From an uncultured Clostridia bacterium (GTDB taxonomy: Bacteria > Bacillota > Clostridia > Christensenellales > Borkfalkiaceae), in contig CALVPT010000005.1 in NCBI GenBank assembly GCA_944354125.1, forward strand, positions 1 through 64,000: DNA of 64,000 nt, written 5' to 3'. The notes beneath the pieces are model-generated. The model had not been told where the DNA came from. It saw only the letters and a list, made by a program, of their open reading frames with translations, and did no database searches. A program made the position numbers and the translations under genes. Positions 7,579 through 17,500 of this stretch are shown piece after piece (within the stretch, counting starts at the first letter, position 1; every line of letters begins with the position of its first letter).

Positions 7579-8171
7579 ATTTTCTCCTTTCCGTAGGGCA
7601 GATTAAGCGCAACATACCCCTGACTCGATTTGCAAAGGGGACAGATGTCCCAGGCCTCCGTGGAGGTGTGCATATAGCCGCATTCCTTGCAGACGTACAG
7701 AATGGGGCTGTTATTCTTGTACAGCGTGCCCTCTTTCATCGCATTGTAAAGGTAATTAAAGATCTGTTCGTGTCGTCTTTCAACCCTCGCAATCATATTG
7801 AACAGTGCGCTTACGTCGCTGAAACCCTCGCTTTCGGCAATCTTTGCGAAAGCGGGATAAATTTCGGCGTGTTCGCTGTTTTCATCCTGAGCAGCAAGAT
7901 TCAGGCATTGACATAGATCGCCCGTATGAAAGGGATATCCCGCATCGAGTACGATATTGTCAAGCTTTGCGCCTCGCTTGGTAAGTTCTTCGAAAAATCT
8001 TCTCGCGTGTACCGTTTCGTTCTTTGCTATGGCGCGTATCTCGTCCGCAAGCGAAATATAACCCTGATTGGTAGCCTCTCTGGCTATGAGCTGATATCGC
8101 ATGCCTGCCTGGCTTTCTCCTGCAAACCCCCTTGCTAAATTAAGATAAGTCTGTGTATCGTCAAATTGCAT
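7575..8171 (-). CDS. rubrerythrin
   Basis: Rubrerythrin reduces hydrogen peroxide in anaerobes using electrons from rubredoxin or NADH oxidoreductases. The 198-residue protein has an N-terminal ferritin-like four-helix domain with the EExxH-type di-iron ligands (ETVHARRFFEEL, ARVERRHEQIF) and a C-terminal rubredoxin-like domain with paired CKEC and CPLC motifs at about 160-180. GGAGGG precedes the ATG. Its stop overlaps the start of a 30-residue gene. A stand-alone rubredoxin is encoded at 22861-23016 and could be an electron donor. Confidence 0.95.
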   Translation of the reverse strand: MQFDDTQTYLNLARGFAGESQAGMRYQLIAREATNQGYISLADEIRAIAKNETVHARRFFEELTKRGAKLDNIVLDAGYPFHTGDLCQCLNLAAQDENSEHAEIYPAFAKIAESEGFSDVSALFNMIARVERRHEQIFNYLYNAMKEGTLYKNNSPILYVCKECGYMHTSTEAWDICPLCKSSQGYVALNLPYGKEKI

Positions 8172-8260
8172 AACTGCCCTCCGTAGTCATAGCTTGTACG
8201 CCTTGCGCCCCAATTATTCACTTTTTGCCGTTGCCATATAATGTAAGGCATAAATGAGAA

Positions 8261-8294
8261 GCGGCGCCGCCCCTTGAATGAGGGGCGGCGCCGC
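8261..8294 (-). terminator. terminator of the rqcP-to-MATE operon
   Basis: A 14-bp GC-rich stem (8261-8274 with 8281-8294) lies just past the MATE gene on the minus strand and is followed by a moderately T-rich stretch. Confidence 0.6.
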
Positions 8295-8313
8295 CGCTTT
8301 CCGAATGATTAAA

Positions 8314-9645
8314 TTACATATAGCCGTATTTTCTGCGGTTGGTAAGAATGAATATGACGACCAGGACGAGCGACATCAGCTCTGCCGCAGGGTTAGCCAG
8401 CCATACGCCCGTAATGTCGAACAGGAGCGGCATGGTCATTACGCTGACTACCTGAAAGAGCAGCGTCCTTAAAAATGATATCGCCGCGGAAATGAGTCCG
8501 TTGTTGAGCGCGGTGAAGAAGGAGGAGGCGTAAATGTTGAACCCTGCAAGCAGGTAGGAAAAAGCGTACAGCATAAAGCCGCGCGTCGTCAGTTCGAAGA
8601 GCTCCTTATTATATCCGACGAACACCATGCACAGCGGATAGTTGAGCGCCATTGCCAGCGCATACATCGAAACTGCCGTCACGGAAATTATGGTAAGGCT
8701 CTTTTTAAATACGCTTTTCAGTTCTTCCCTGTTGCCTGCGCCGTAGTTATATCCCACGACGGGCGCGGCTCCCACCGAATAGCCGAGGAATACGGAAATG
8801 AAGATAAACCCTATATACATTATTACGCCGTATGCCGCAACGCCCTGCTCGCCTACAAGCTGCATCAGCTGGTAGTTATACAGGATATTGACGAGCGACA
8901 GGGAAAGGTTTGTCAGCATCTCCGAAGAGCCGTTGAAGAAGGTCTTAAGAACGGGCATTATTTCAATCTTCGCCCTGCCAAGGCGCAGCACTCCGTCGCG
9001 CTTGATCGAAAAGTAGAGTATGGGCGAAAGTCCGCCTATCACCTGACCGAGTACGGAGGCAAGCGCCGCGCCCTCTACGCCCATATGCAGCCCTGCAAGG
9101 AATACTGCGTCGAGTATGGCGTTGGTGACGCCTGCGACGACTATTACCAGCAGTCCGAGCTTATGCTTTCCTGCCGTGGGGAAGAAGTTCTGGAATACGT
9201 TCTGCAGCATATACAGCGTTATGCCCGAAAGACATACCACGCCGTACTTCGTGCAGTATTCTAGCGTTGCGCCCTCCGCGCCGAAGAGTATGGCCAGCGG
9301 ACGTACGGAAAATATGCCGACAGCCGTTATAATCGCGCCCAGGACGACGGTGGTGTATACCAGCAGGGAAAAGACTGAGTTTGCCTCCTTTTCCTTGCCC
9401 TCTCCGAGCAGCTTTGAGACGAGCGCGCTGCCGCCAGCGCCAATCATGAACCCGAAGGAGGCATATGCCATAATTACGGGCATGATTAAATTGACGGCGG
9501 CAAAAGCCGTATCGCCTACGAAGTTGGACACAAAAATGCCGTCTACCACGCCGTATATAGAGGTAAACACCATCATTATAACCGACGGGTAGACGAGCTT
9601 TATGAGGTTTTTGATTGTAAAGTGCTGGCTTAAGGTAATCTGCAT
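8314..9645 (-). CDS. MATE family efflux transporter
   Basis: A 443-residue integral membrane protein with about twelve hydrophobic segments in two similar halves, starting with HFTIKNLIKLVYPSVIMMVF and containing GIFVSNFVGDTAFAAVNLIMP, typical of Na+- or H+-driven MATE exporters of cationic compounds. The substrate cannot be read from sequence. The ribosome binding site is weak. It is the last gene of the minus-strand block, 59 bases after the cytidylate-kinase-like gene, and may be cotranscribed with it. Confidence 0.9.
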   Translation of the reverse strand: MQITLSQHFTIKNLIKLVYPSVIMMVFTSIYGVVDGIFVSNFVGDTAFAAVNLIMPVIMAYASFGFMIGAGGSALVSKLLGEGKEKEANSVFSLLVYTTVVLGAIITAVGIFSVRPLAILFGAEGATLEYCTKYGVVCLSGITLYMLQNVFQNFFPTAGKHKLGLLVIVVAGVTNAILDAVFLAGLHMGVEGAALASVLGQVIGGLSPILYFSIKRDGVLRLGRAKIEIMPVLKTFFNGSSEMLTNLSLSLVNILYNYQLMQLVGEQGVAAYGVIMYIGFIFISVFLGYSVGAAPVVGYNYGAGNREELKSVFKKSLTIISVTAVSMYALAMALNYPLCMVFVGYNKELFELTTRGFMLYAFSYLLAGFNIYASSFFTALNNGLISAAISFLRTLLFQVVSVMTMPLLFDITGVWLANPAAELMSLVLVVIFILTNRRKYGYM

Positions 9646-9704
9646 ATATGTAAATTACTGACTGTCTTTCGGTAAAATCTGCGACAGCACGCCTTTATGT
9701 ATGC

Positions 9705-10313
9705 TTATTTGTTGTGGAAATCGCAGACGAGGCTTGCAAGGTGGGGAATAATGCTCTTTATCGTCGTGTCGGACGTGTTGAGCATGAGGTCATATCCGTC
9801 CTTGTCGCCCCAAGGGTAGTGGGAGAAGAGTTCGTGCAGCTTTCTTCTGCCCTTGTCTATCTCCTTCATCTTTTTTACAAGCTGTTTGTCGGTCAGGTGT
9901 TCGTCTTCGGGTGCGCGGTCGCGGCATCTCTTTACGCGCGACTGTTCGTCCGCATATACGAAAATTCTGACGGGGGAGAGGTCCTTGAGTATGGCGTCGG
10001 CGCTTCTGCCTACAATCACGCAGTCGCCCTTTTCGCCTATCGCCTTAATTATCTTCTGCTGGGCGACGAGTATGTCGGTTATGGTGCTCGGCGTCGTCGC
10101 AATCAGGGGAATGCTCCTGCCGAAGGAGAACACATAGTTCCTGTATCCGCCGTTTTTAAGCACTTCGGACACATAGTTCTCGTTCAGCTCGGTGCTCTTT
10201 GCAATCTCAGCCACGAGCTGCTTGTCGTAGTATTCCAGCCCGAGCGCGTCGGCAAGGCGTTTGCCGACCTCTCTGCCGCCGCTTCCGAATTGTCTGCTTA
10301 TTGTTACTATCAT
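9705..10313 (-). CDS. cytidylate kinase-like family protein
   Basis: A 202-residue P-loop kinase starting MIVTISRQFGSGGREVGKRL, the pattern of the cytidylate-kinase-like family (Pfam Cytidylate_kin2). The P-loop GSGGREVGKR is at about 10-19, followed by LGLEYYDKQLV and a DEQSRVKRCRDR segment resembling the nucleoside monophosphate kinase lid. The family has no firmly assigned substrate. AGGAGGG lies across the end of radA and the start is 4 bases past the radA stop, so it is coupled to radA. Confidence 0.85.
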   Translation of the reverse strand: MIVTISRQFGSGGREVGKRLADALGLEYYDKQLVAEIAKSTELNENYVSEVLKNGGYRNYVFSFGRSIPLIATTPSTITDILVAQQKIIKAIGEKGDCVIVGRSADAILKDLSPVRIFVYADEQSRVKRCRDRAPEDEHLTDKQLVKKMKEIDKGRRKLHELFSHYPWGDKDGYDLMLNTSDTTIKSIIPHLASLVCDFHNK

Positions 10314-10317
10314 ATAA

Positions 10318-11688
10318 TTAACCCTCCTTGGGGAAAAGATTTTTAATCATCGTGCCGAGGTAAAGTATGGGCACTATGCTTATTTTATCCGCGTACTTGC
10401 CCACCGACTTTAAGTTCTTTGCGGGCAGAAGCACGCGCTTGAAACCCATTTTCACGCATTCCTGTACGCGCTTTTCGGCATACTGTACGGCCCTTACTTC
10501 GCCCGTAAGTCCCACTTCGCCGAATACGGCGGTATACCTGTCGATTGGTCTGTCAAGGTATGAGGAGGCGAGCGCCGCGCACAGCGCCAGATCAGTAGAA
10601 GGCTCGTTGAGCTTTATGCCGCCCATTACGTTGACATATACGTCCTGGGACGAAAAGTACATTCCGCACCGCTTTTCTAGCACGGCGAGAAGCAAAGTCA
10701 GCTTGTTGTAGTCTACGCCCAGCGACATTCTCCTCGGTTGTCCGAAGCCCGACTTGGTTATGAGCGTCTGAATTTCGACGTTCATGCAGCGGTTGCCCGT
10801 GCGCGCAGGCGTTACCGTACAGCCTGCCTCTTCGCCGCGGCTTTCGGAGAGGAATATGCCCGAATAGTCCTTGACCGGTATTATCCCCTCGCCCGTCATC
10901 TCGAATACTCCGACTTCGGAAACGTTGCCGAATCGGTTCTTGACCGAGCGCAGTATGCGATAATTTTCCTGATTTTCGCCCTCAAAGTAGAGGACGGTGT
11001 CCATTATGTGTTCAAGCACCTTGGGGCCGGCAAGCGCGCCCTCCTTGGTGACGTGGCCTATTATGAAAAAGGTTATGTTCCTGCTCTTGGCAAGCCGCAT
11101 CAGCTTGGTCGCGCATTCCCTCACCTGCCCCACAGAGCCAGAAGAGGAGGAGAGGTCGTCGGTATATACCGCCTGTATAGAGTCTATCACACAGTACTGC
11201 ACGCCGTCAAGTTCGGCCTCCAGATTGTCTATGCACGTGCCGTTCATGATCAGCATGTCGCTGCACTCGAGTTTGAGCCTTTCCGTCCTCATTTTGACCT
11301 GTGAACAGCTCTCCTCGGCGGAAAAATACAGCACTTTGTGCGCCTTCGAGAGGTTTGCGGCAATCTGCGTCAGAATGGTGGACTTGCCTATGCCGGGGTC
11401 GCCGCCCAGCAGAATGAGCGAGCCCGAAACTATGCCGCCGCCGAGTACGTTGTCGAACTCGTCAATGCCCGAGGAAACGCGGTCATATCTCTCATAGCCT
11501 ATGTCCTTGAGCGGCTTTGCGACGGGAAGGGAATAGACGCTCTTCTTTGCCGCCGTCTTCTGCGGTTCGGGGGTTACAACCTCCTCTGCAAGCGTATTGA
11601 ATTTTCCGCAGGAGGGACATCTTCCCAGCCATCTCGGGCTGGTTGCGCCGCACTCGCTGCAGACGAATATTGTAGAATTTTTTGCCAT
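10318..11688 (-). CDS. radA: DNA repair protein RadA
   Basis: RadA is a RecA-like helicase that promotes branch migration in recombinational repair. The 456-residue protein has the N-terminal zinc ribbon (C10, C13, C24, C27), a RecA-like ATPase with Walker A GGDPGIGKST (95-104), the RadA-specific KNRFG motif, and the C-terminal Lon-protease-like domain. Length matches the family. It lies 26 bases after ispDF and 4 bases before the kinase-like gene. Confidence 0.96.
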   Translation of the reverse strand: MAKNSTIFVCSECGATSPRWLGRCPSCGKFNTLAEEVVTPEPQKTAAKKSVYSLPVAKPLKDIGYERYDRVSSGIDEFDNVLGGGIVSGSLILLGGDPGIGKSTILTQIAANLSKAHKVLYFSAEESCSQVKMRTERLKLECSDMLIMNGTCIDNLEAELDGVQYCVIDSIQAVYTDDLSSSSGSVGQVRECATKLMRLAKSRNITFFIIGHVTKEGALAGPKVLEHIMDTVLYFEGENQENYRILRSVKNRFGNVSEVGVFEMTGEGIIPVKDYSGIFLSESRGEEAGCTVTPARTGNRCMNVEIQTLITKSGFGQPRRMSLGVDYNKLTLLLAVLEKRCGMYFSSQDVYVNVMGGIKLNEPSTDLALCAALASSYLDRPIDRYTAVFGEVGLTGEVRAVQYAEKRVQECVKMGFKRVLLPAKNLKSVGKYADKISIVPILYLGTMIKNLFPKEG

Positions 11689-11714
11689 ACGTATTTAAAA
11701 ATTCTGAGTATTTT

Positions 11715-12863
11715 TCAGTTTTTCTTATCCTCAAGCACGGCGCAGCAATATGCGCATATGCCCAGTTTTTCGCCGACGAATCCCAACTTTTCCGAAGTGC
11801 CTGCGCCCACGGATATGCGCTCTTTGTCGGCGCCCGTAACGCGGCTTAAATTTGCCCTCATTTGGTCTGTGAATTGCATAAGCTTTGGCTTTTCTGCCTG
11901 CACGGCTAGCGAAAGCCCTGCAACCTTGAGTCCCTTTTCGGATATGATTTTTATGACGCGCGCAAGCAGCGCCATGCTGTCCGCTCCCCTGTATTCGTCG
12001 TCCGTATCGGGGAAATAGTTGCCTATGTCCTTGAGCCCTGCCGCCGAAAGTATTGCATCCATGACGGCGTGAACCGCCACGTCGCCGTCGCTGTGGGCAA
12101 TCAGTCCCGTGTCGCAGGGTATCCTGACGCCGCAGAGGGTGACGAAGGGTTGCGCCTTGCCGAAGGCGTGAACGTCAATTCCTATTCCCGCCCTGTCGCC
12201 CGAATTTACGGGAGGAACGGCAGGGAAGGGAGTGGCAAAGTCCTCTTTAAAGGTAAGTTTTCTGTTCGCCGCGCTGCCCTCGGCGCATATGTGCGCAGGC
12301 CTGATATATTTCGAATATACGCTGCCGTCGTCGGTGAACGCGCCTCCGTCTTTAATCGCGCGCTCGTATGCCGCCCTTATGTCGTCGGCATAAAAGCCCT
12401 GAGGAGTCTGTATGTCATATACGTTCGCGCGCGCAGGCACGCAGGAGATTTGTCCGTCTTCGGCAATTGCCACGGTGTCGACGGACGGCATTGCGAGTAT
12501 GCCGCTGCCGTGCTCTTTGACGCACCCCATAACGCTTTTTATCTGTTCTTTGGTGACGAAGGGGCGCGCGCCGTCGTGAATGAGAACCATGTCGCCCGTA
12601 ACTTCCCTGAGCGCATTGTAAACGCTCTCCGTCCTCGTCTGTCCGCCCTCGGCGATTTTTGCGTCGAAAGGGGCGGCGATTGCCGCAATTTCCTCACGGT
12701 CGGAGGGGGAGGCGGTGATTATGATTTCGTCGGCAATGCCTTCAAATGCCTTAAGGGTGTAGTAAAGCGCATTCGCGCCCTGAAAGGGGACGAGCAGTTT
12801 GTTTCTCTGAAATCCTGCGCGGCTACCCTTTCCTGCCGCGCATATTATCGCGCTTATCTTCAT
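11715..12863 (-). CDS. ispDF: bifunctional IspD/IspF isoprenoid enzyme
   Basis: The 382-residue protein fuses two enzymes of the methylerythritol phosphate pathway. Residues 1 to about 220 are IspD (4-diphosphocytidyl-2-C-methyl-D-erythritol synthase) with ICAAGKGSRAG and KLLVPF. Residues about 224-382 are IspF (2-C-methyl-D-erythritol 2,4-cyclodiphosphate synthase) with the zinc ligands in GIDVHAF (D230, H232) and the HSDGDV motif. The reading frame is intact across the junction. Its ATG overlaps the yitT-like stop as ATGA, so it is coupled to that gene. Confidence 0.95.
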   Translation of the reverse strand: MKISAIICAAGKGSRAGFQRNKLLVPFQGANALYYTLKAFEGIADEIIITASPSDREEIAAIAAPFDAKIAEGGQTRTESVYNALREVTGDMVLIHDGARPFVTKEQIKSVMGCVKEHGSGILAMPSVDTVAIAEDGQISCVPARANVYDIQTPQGFYADDIRAAYERAIKDGGAFTDDGSVYSKYIRPAHICAEGSAANRKLTFKEDFATPFPAVPPVNSGDRAGIGIDVHAFGKAQPFVTLCGVRIPCDTGLIAHSDGDVAVHAVMDAILSAAGLKDIGNYFPDTDDEYRGADSMALLARVIKIISEKGLKVAGLSLAVQAEKPKLMQFTDQMRANLSRVTGADKERISVGAGTSEKLGFVGEKLGICAYCCAVLEDKKN

Positions 12864-13930
12864 TCTTCCGTCCTTGCGGTCTCTTCGGGCAGGGGCGCGT
12901 CCGTCTGTTCAGCCGACTGCCCGTCTGCATTTTCCGCGCGTTGCCTTTCCTGCCTGTGCGCAAGTTCTCTTATCTTCTGCAATTTTTCCCTGCGCCGCTT
13001 GTCTGTCAGGCGCGAGTTCTTCACGCTCGTGCCGAATACGTCGGCAATGTCGTTTATGGTGACGAATGCGTGCTTGTCATACTTTGCGACTATCAGTCTC
13101 AGCTTTGCCACCTGGAAGCGGTTTACCACGCAGTAAATGAATTTCTTGTCGGACTGCGAATAGTAGCCCTTTGCGTCGATTATGGTAAGTCCTCTGCCGA
13201 ACTCCGCGGAGAGCGCGGCTGCAACCGTGTCGTATTCGGTGGTTATAATGATTGCGCCCTTGGCCTGGTCTATGCCCTGGGAAATGAAGTCGACCGCCTT
13301 GCCGTTGACGTAATATGCGATTATCGAAAAGAGGGGGATGGTAAAGTCGCCCGTACCCATGCCCGTAACCGTCGCTCCTATGGTTATGTAGAGTATGACG
13401 TTGAAAATCATTACGAAGTTGCCTACGGTAAGTCCCAGCCTCTTTGAAAAGATTACGGCAAGCGTCTCCATGCCGTCCAACGTGCCGCCGTAGCGTATGG
13501 TCATGCCGCTGCCTATGCCCGAAAGCATTCCGCCGAATACCGAGCAGAGAATTACCTCCCGTCCGGCAACGGGGGAGCCGTTTGCGAAGAAGTTCTCATA
13601 ATACGTCGGAATTATATTCTGGAAGACCATCGAGGCGAGCGAGTATATGAGTATGGCATACAGCGAATATGTCGTAAACGCCACGCCCTGTTTTTTCATT
13701 CCGAACAGGAATATGGGGAAGTTGATGATGAGCAGCCACGACCAAAGGGGCATGGGCGCAATCAGCATATCCAGAAACATCGAAAGACCCGAAACGCCGC
13801 TGTCGTACAGGTTTACGGGTGCGAGGAAGAGCGTTACGCCTACCGAATTTATTATGCCTGCAATGGTAAGCATTATGAAGTTGGAGAGCTTAAGGTCGCC
13901 CTTTTCGTATCTGAGATTGAAAAATTTCAT
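12860..13930 (-). CDS. YitT family membrane protein
   Basis: A 356-residue protein with an N-terminal membrane domain of five or six helices (YitT/DUF161) and a cytoplasmic C-terminal DUF2179 domain (DTVAAALSAEFGRGLTIIDA, FIYCVVNRFQVAKLR). The end is a hydrophilic tail rich in E, Q, R and A, perhaps disordered. Function is not established; members are found in many Firmicutes. I place the start at ATG 13930 (MKFFNLR) because AGGGAG is well spaced there, rather than at the in-frame GTG 13936 that overlaps the rqcP stop. The stop overlaps ispDF by ATGA. Confidence 0.88.
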   Translation of the reverse strand: MKFFNLRYEKGDLKLSNFIMLTIAGIINSVGVTLFLAPVNLYDSGVSGLSMFLDMLIAPMPLWSWLLIINFPIFLFGMKKQGVAFTTYSLYAILIYSLASMVFQNIIPTYYENFFANGSPVAGREVILCSVFGGMLSGIGSGMTIRYGGTLDGMETLAVIFSKRLGLTVGNFVMIFNVILYITIGATVTGMGTGDFTIPLFSIIAYYVNGKAVDFISQGIDQAKGAIIITTEYDTVAAALSAEFGRGLTIIDAKGYYSQSDKKFIYCVVNRFQVAKLRLIVAKYDKHAFVTINDIADVFGTSVKNSRLTDKRRREKLQKIRELAHRQERQRAENADGQSAEQTDAPLPEETARTEE

Positions 13931-13932
13931 CG

Positions 13933-14175
13933 TCACTCCCTTATCTCGTACAGGCTGGCGGCCTCGTCCTTCTTTACGGTTTCCTTAACCGCCTTGACTT
14001 CGAACTTGAGCACGCCCGTCGCGTAATCTATCTCGACCAGATCGCCCTCTTTGACGGGGTGGGAGGGTTTGACCTCTTTGCCGTTTATTATGACCTTTCC
14101 GCCGTCGCACGCCTCGCGCGCAACCGTACGTCTTTTGAGTATTCTTGAGACCTTTAAAAATTTGTCTATGCGCAT
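13933..14175 (-). CDS. rqcP: RqcP/YabO-type S4 RNA-binding protein
   Basis: An 80-residue S4-domain protein starting MRIDKFLKVSRILKRRTVAR with the S4 pattern GGKVIINGKEVKPS. RqcP helps RqcH add alanine tails to stalled nascent chains on 50S subunits in ribosome quality control. Length and sequence fit the RqcP/YabO group. It is the first gene of the minus-strand block and is likely transcribed from the promoter at 14337-14365. Confidence 0.88.
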   Translation of the reverse strand: MRIDKFLKVSRILKRRTVAREACDGGKVIINGKEVKPSHPVKEGDLVEIDYATGVLKFEVKAVKETVKKDEAASLYEIRE

Positions 14176-14199
14176 AAATTCAAAACCTTCGGAAATTGC

Positions 14200-14228
14200 T
14201 TGACAATGTGATTGCCTTAATTTATAAT
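14200..14228 (+). promoter_or_regulatory. consensus promoter upstream of rpoB
   Basis: TTGACA (14200-14205) and TATAAT (14223-14228) with a 17-base spacer: a perfect sigma-A consensus. It would produce an mRNA with a leader of about 330 bases before rpoB. It lies just beyond the rqcP start, on the opposite strand. Confidence 0.85.
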
Positions 14229-14234
14229 ATTAAT

Positions 14235-14566
14235 CTGTATTACAATGCTCTTAATACCCATTTTTACCTTTTCAAGGTAAATTTTGACTGTAAGTTTGGG
14301 CATAAAAGGGCGCAAATCTCGCCGATAACACGGTAGATTATACACTATATTATTATAAAAGTAAAGGGTAAAAGACAAAATCTTTCAAGCTTTAAATTTT
14401 TTTTAGGGCGGCGGAGTTTGTCAAGGGGGCACAAAGGCTTTTTTGTAATCCGCCCGTCTCCGCCCTTTGCGCATAAATTCAGAAACGTAAGATTTTTTGC
14501 GGTGAAAAGATATATACGCATAATCGCCAACACGTGAAATAAACATCAAAAAGGAGTAATTACTTA
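14235..14566 (+). other. rpoB 5' leader
   Basis: A 330-base leader with no credible gene. It contains a small hairpin (TACCTT with AAGGTA near 14264-14278) and an imperfect GC-rich hairpin (AGGGCGGCGGAG near 14405 with CTCCGCCCT near 14457) around a T-rich stretch, suggesting an attenuator or mRNA stability element. The rplJ-rplL genes that often precede rpoB are not here. AAGGAG precedes the rpoB ATG. Confidence 0.5.
14337..14365 (-). promoter_or_regulatory. promoter of rqcP operon
   Basis: On the minus strand TTTACT (14360-14365) and TATAAT (14337-14342) are 17 bases apart, with TG just before the -10. It points towards rqcP, giving a leader of roughly 150 bases that crosses the rpoB promoter. 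Confidence 0.55.
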
Positions 14567-17500
14567 ATGGATTTACCCGTTCACAAGTATGGCAAAACCG
14601 AAAGAAGAAAATTCGGCAAAATCAATGAAGTCATCGACATCCCCGACCTCGTTGAAATCCAGAAATCGAGCTACGCGACCTTCATAAACGAAGGCATTTC
14701 CGAAGTGTTCGAAGATTTCTCGCCCATCGTGGACTATTCGGACCACTACGAGCTCTATTTCCTCGACCATTGGTTCGACGAGAAACCCAAGTACGACGAA
14801 AAGGAATGCCGCAACAGAGATGCGACATATGCGCTTCCCCTGCACGTCAAGGTCAGGCTCAACAACAAGGTAAAGGAAGAGATAATCGAACAGGACGTGT
14901 TCATGGGCGAATTCCCCCTCATGACCGATTCGGGCTCTTTCATAATCAACGGCGCGGAGCGCGTCATCGTCTCCCAGCTCGTCCGTTCGCCCGGCGCGTA
15001 CAACGCAATGGAGAGGGACAAGACCGGCAAGGAGATGTACGGCACCACCGTCATTCCCAACAGGGGCGCATGGCTCGAATTCGAGCAGGACGCACAGGGC
15101 GTTCAGTGGGTTCACGTCGACAGAAAGCGTAAAATCTGTTCCACCGTGCTCTTAAGGGCTCTCGGTTTCGGTTCGGACAGGGCTATTTCCGACCTGTTCG
15201 CAGACGACAAGATGATTGCCAATACCATCGCAAAGGACACCACCAAGAGCGAGAGCGACGGCCTCATCGAGCTGTACAGAAAGCTCCGTCCCGGCGAAGT
15301 TCCCACCGAGGCTTCGGTAAGACAGCACCTCAACAACCTCTTCTTCGACCCCAGAAGGTACGACGTCGTAAAGGTCGGCAGATATAAGTTCAACAAAAAG
15401 CTCAACCTTGCATACCGTCTTCCCGGCTGCAAGCTTGCAGACGACATATTCAATCCCGAAACGGGCGAACTCATGGCAAGCGCCGGCGAAGTCGTGTCCG
15501 AAGAAAAGGCATTCGAAATTCAGAATGCGGGCGTAAACGAGGTGTTCGTACTCGTAAACGACAAGGAGCAGGGCGAGATAAGGCATAAGATAATCGCCAA
15601 CAACACCGTTCAGTGGTCGGCTCTGTCGGACAAGAATCCCAAGATATTCGGACTTCTTCCCACCGTATACTATCCCAACTTCGCCTTCATGAAGGAAATC
15701 GCGGCAGAGTGCAGAACTCAGACCTGCGAGGAAGTTGCAATCAAGTATATGGACAGGATAAACGCCATATACTACACGGCCGAAGTTGCCGAAACGGACG
15801 ACGAAAAGCCCGAAGAGAAGAAGAACAGGGAAAAGAGAAGAGAGCAGCGCATCAAGTTCGTAGAGGCGTGCAAGGTATTCAACCACCTGCTCGAGAGCGA
15901 CATCGAATCTCTCCAGCCCGACGAAAAGAAGGCAATCAAGCCCATAGTAGAAAAGCTCAACCATAAGCACATAACCGTAGACGATATCGTCGCTGCAATC
16001 TCGACCAACATCGACCTTCAGTACGGCATCGGCACGATAGATAACATCGACCACCTCGGCAACCGTAGGGTACGTTCGGTAGGCGAACTTCTTACCAACC
16101 AGCTGAGAATAGGCATCTCCCGTCTCGAAAAGCTCATAAAGGAGCGCATGGCAACTCAGGACGCGATGGAAGTAACCCCCTCGGGTCTCGTAAACGTCCG
16201 TCCCGTATCGGCTGTCATAAGGGAGTTCTTCGGCTCTTCCCAGCTGTCCCAGTTCATGGACCAGACCAACCCCGCGGCAGAACTCACGCACAAGAGAAAG
16301 CTCTCCGCGCTCGGCCCCGGCGGTCTTAACCGCGACAGGGCAACCTTCGAAGTCCGCGACGTTCACCACTCGCACTACGGCAGACTGTGCCCCATAGAGA
16401 CCCCCGAAGGCCAGAACATAGGTCTTATCTCCTCGCTGGCAACCTTCTCCAGGGTCAACGAATACGGATTCATAATGAGCCCGTACAGAAAGGTGGTAAA
16501 GGACGAAAACGGCATACCTACCGTAACCGACCACGTAGACTATCTCACGGCGGACGAAGAGGACAGGTATGTAGTCGCTCAGGCTAACGAACCCCTCGAC
16601 GAGAACAACCACTTCGTAAACAAGCACGTAGGTTGCCGTCACCGCGATCTAATTACCCAGCTGACTCCCGACCACATGGACTACATGGACGTATCGCCCA
16701 AGCAGCTCGTCTCGGTAGCGACTGCGCTCATTCCCTTCCTCGAGAACGACGATACCAACCGTGCGCTCATGGGTTCGAACATGCAGCGTCAGGCAGTTCC
16801 CCTCATGAAGACCGAATCTGCAATCGTCGCAACGGGCATCGAAGCGGCAATCGCTAGGGATTCGGGCGTAATAATAAGGGCAAAGGAAGCGGGCACGGTA
16901 GTCGGCTGCGCATCCGACCTCATAAAGATAAGGGAGGACAGCGGGCTCGTCACCGAGTACAGACTCAAGAAGTTCGAGCGTTCCAACCAGAACACCTGTC
17001 TCAACCAGCGTCCCATAGTCAATACGGGCGACAGGGTTGAAAAGGGTGAAATAATTGCCGACGGTCCAGCAACCAACAACGGCGAACTCGCGCTCGGCAA
17101 GAACATCCTCATAGGCTACATGGAGTGGGAAGGCTACAACTACGAGGACGCAATCCTCATCTCCGAAAAGCTCGTGCAGGACGACGTATTCACGTCCATA
17201 CACATTGAAGAACACGAAACCGAGGCAAGGGACACCAAGCTCGGCGAAGAAGAAATAACCAGGGATATCCCCAACGTCGGCGAGGACGCGCTCAAGGACC
17301 TCGACGAAAACGGCATTGTCAGGGTGGGCGCAGAAGTTCATCCCGGCGATATCCTCGTAGGTAAGGTTACGCCCAAGGGCGAAACCGAACTCACCCCCGA
17401 AGAAAGGCTGCTTCGCGCAATCTTCGGCGAAAAGGCAAGGGAAGTCAGGGATACCTCCCTCAAGGTGCCTCACGGCGAAGGCGGCATAGTCGTCGACGTC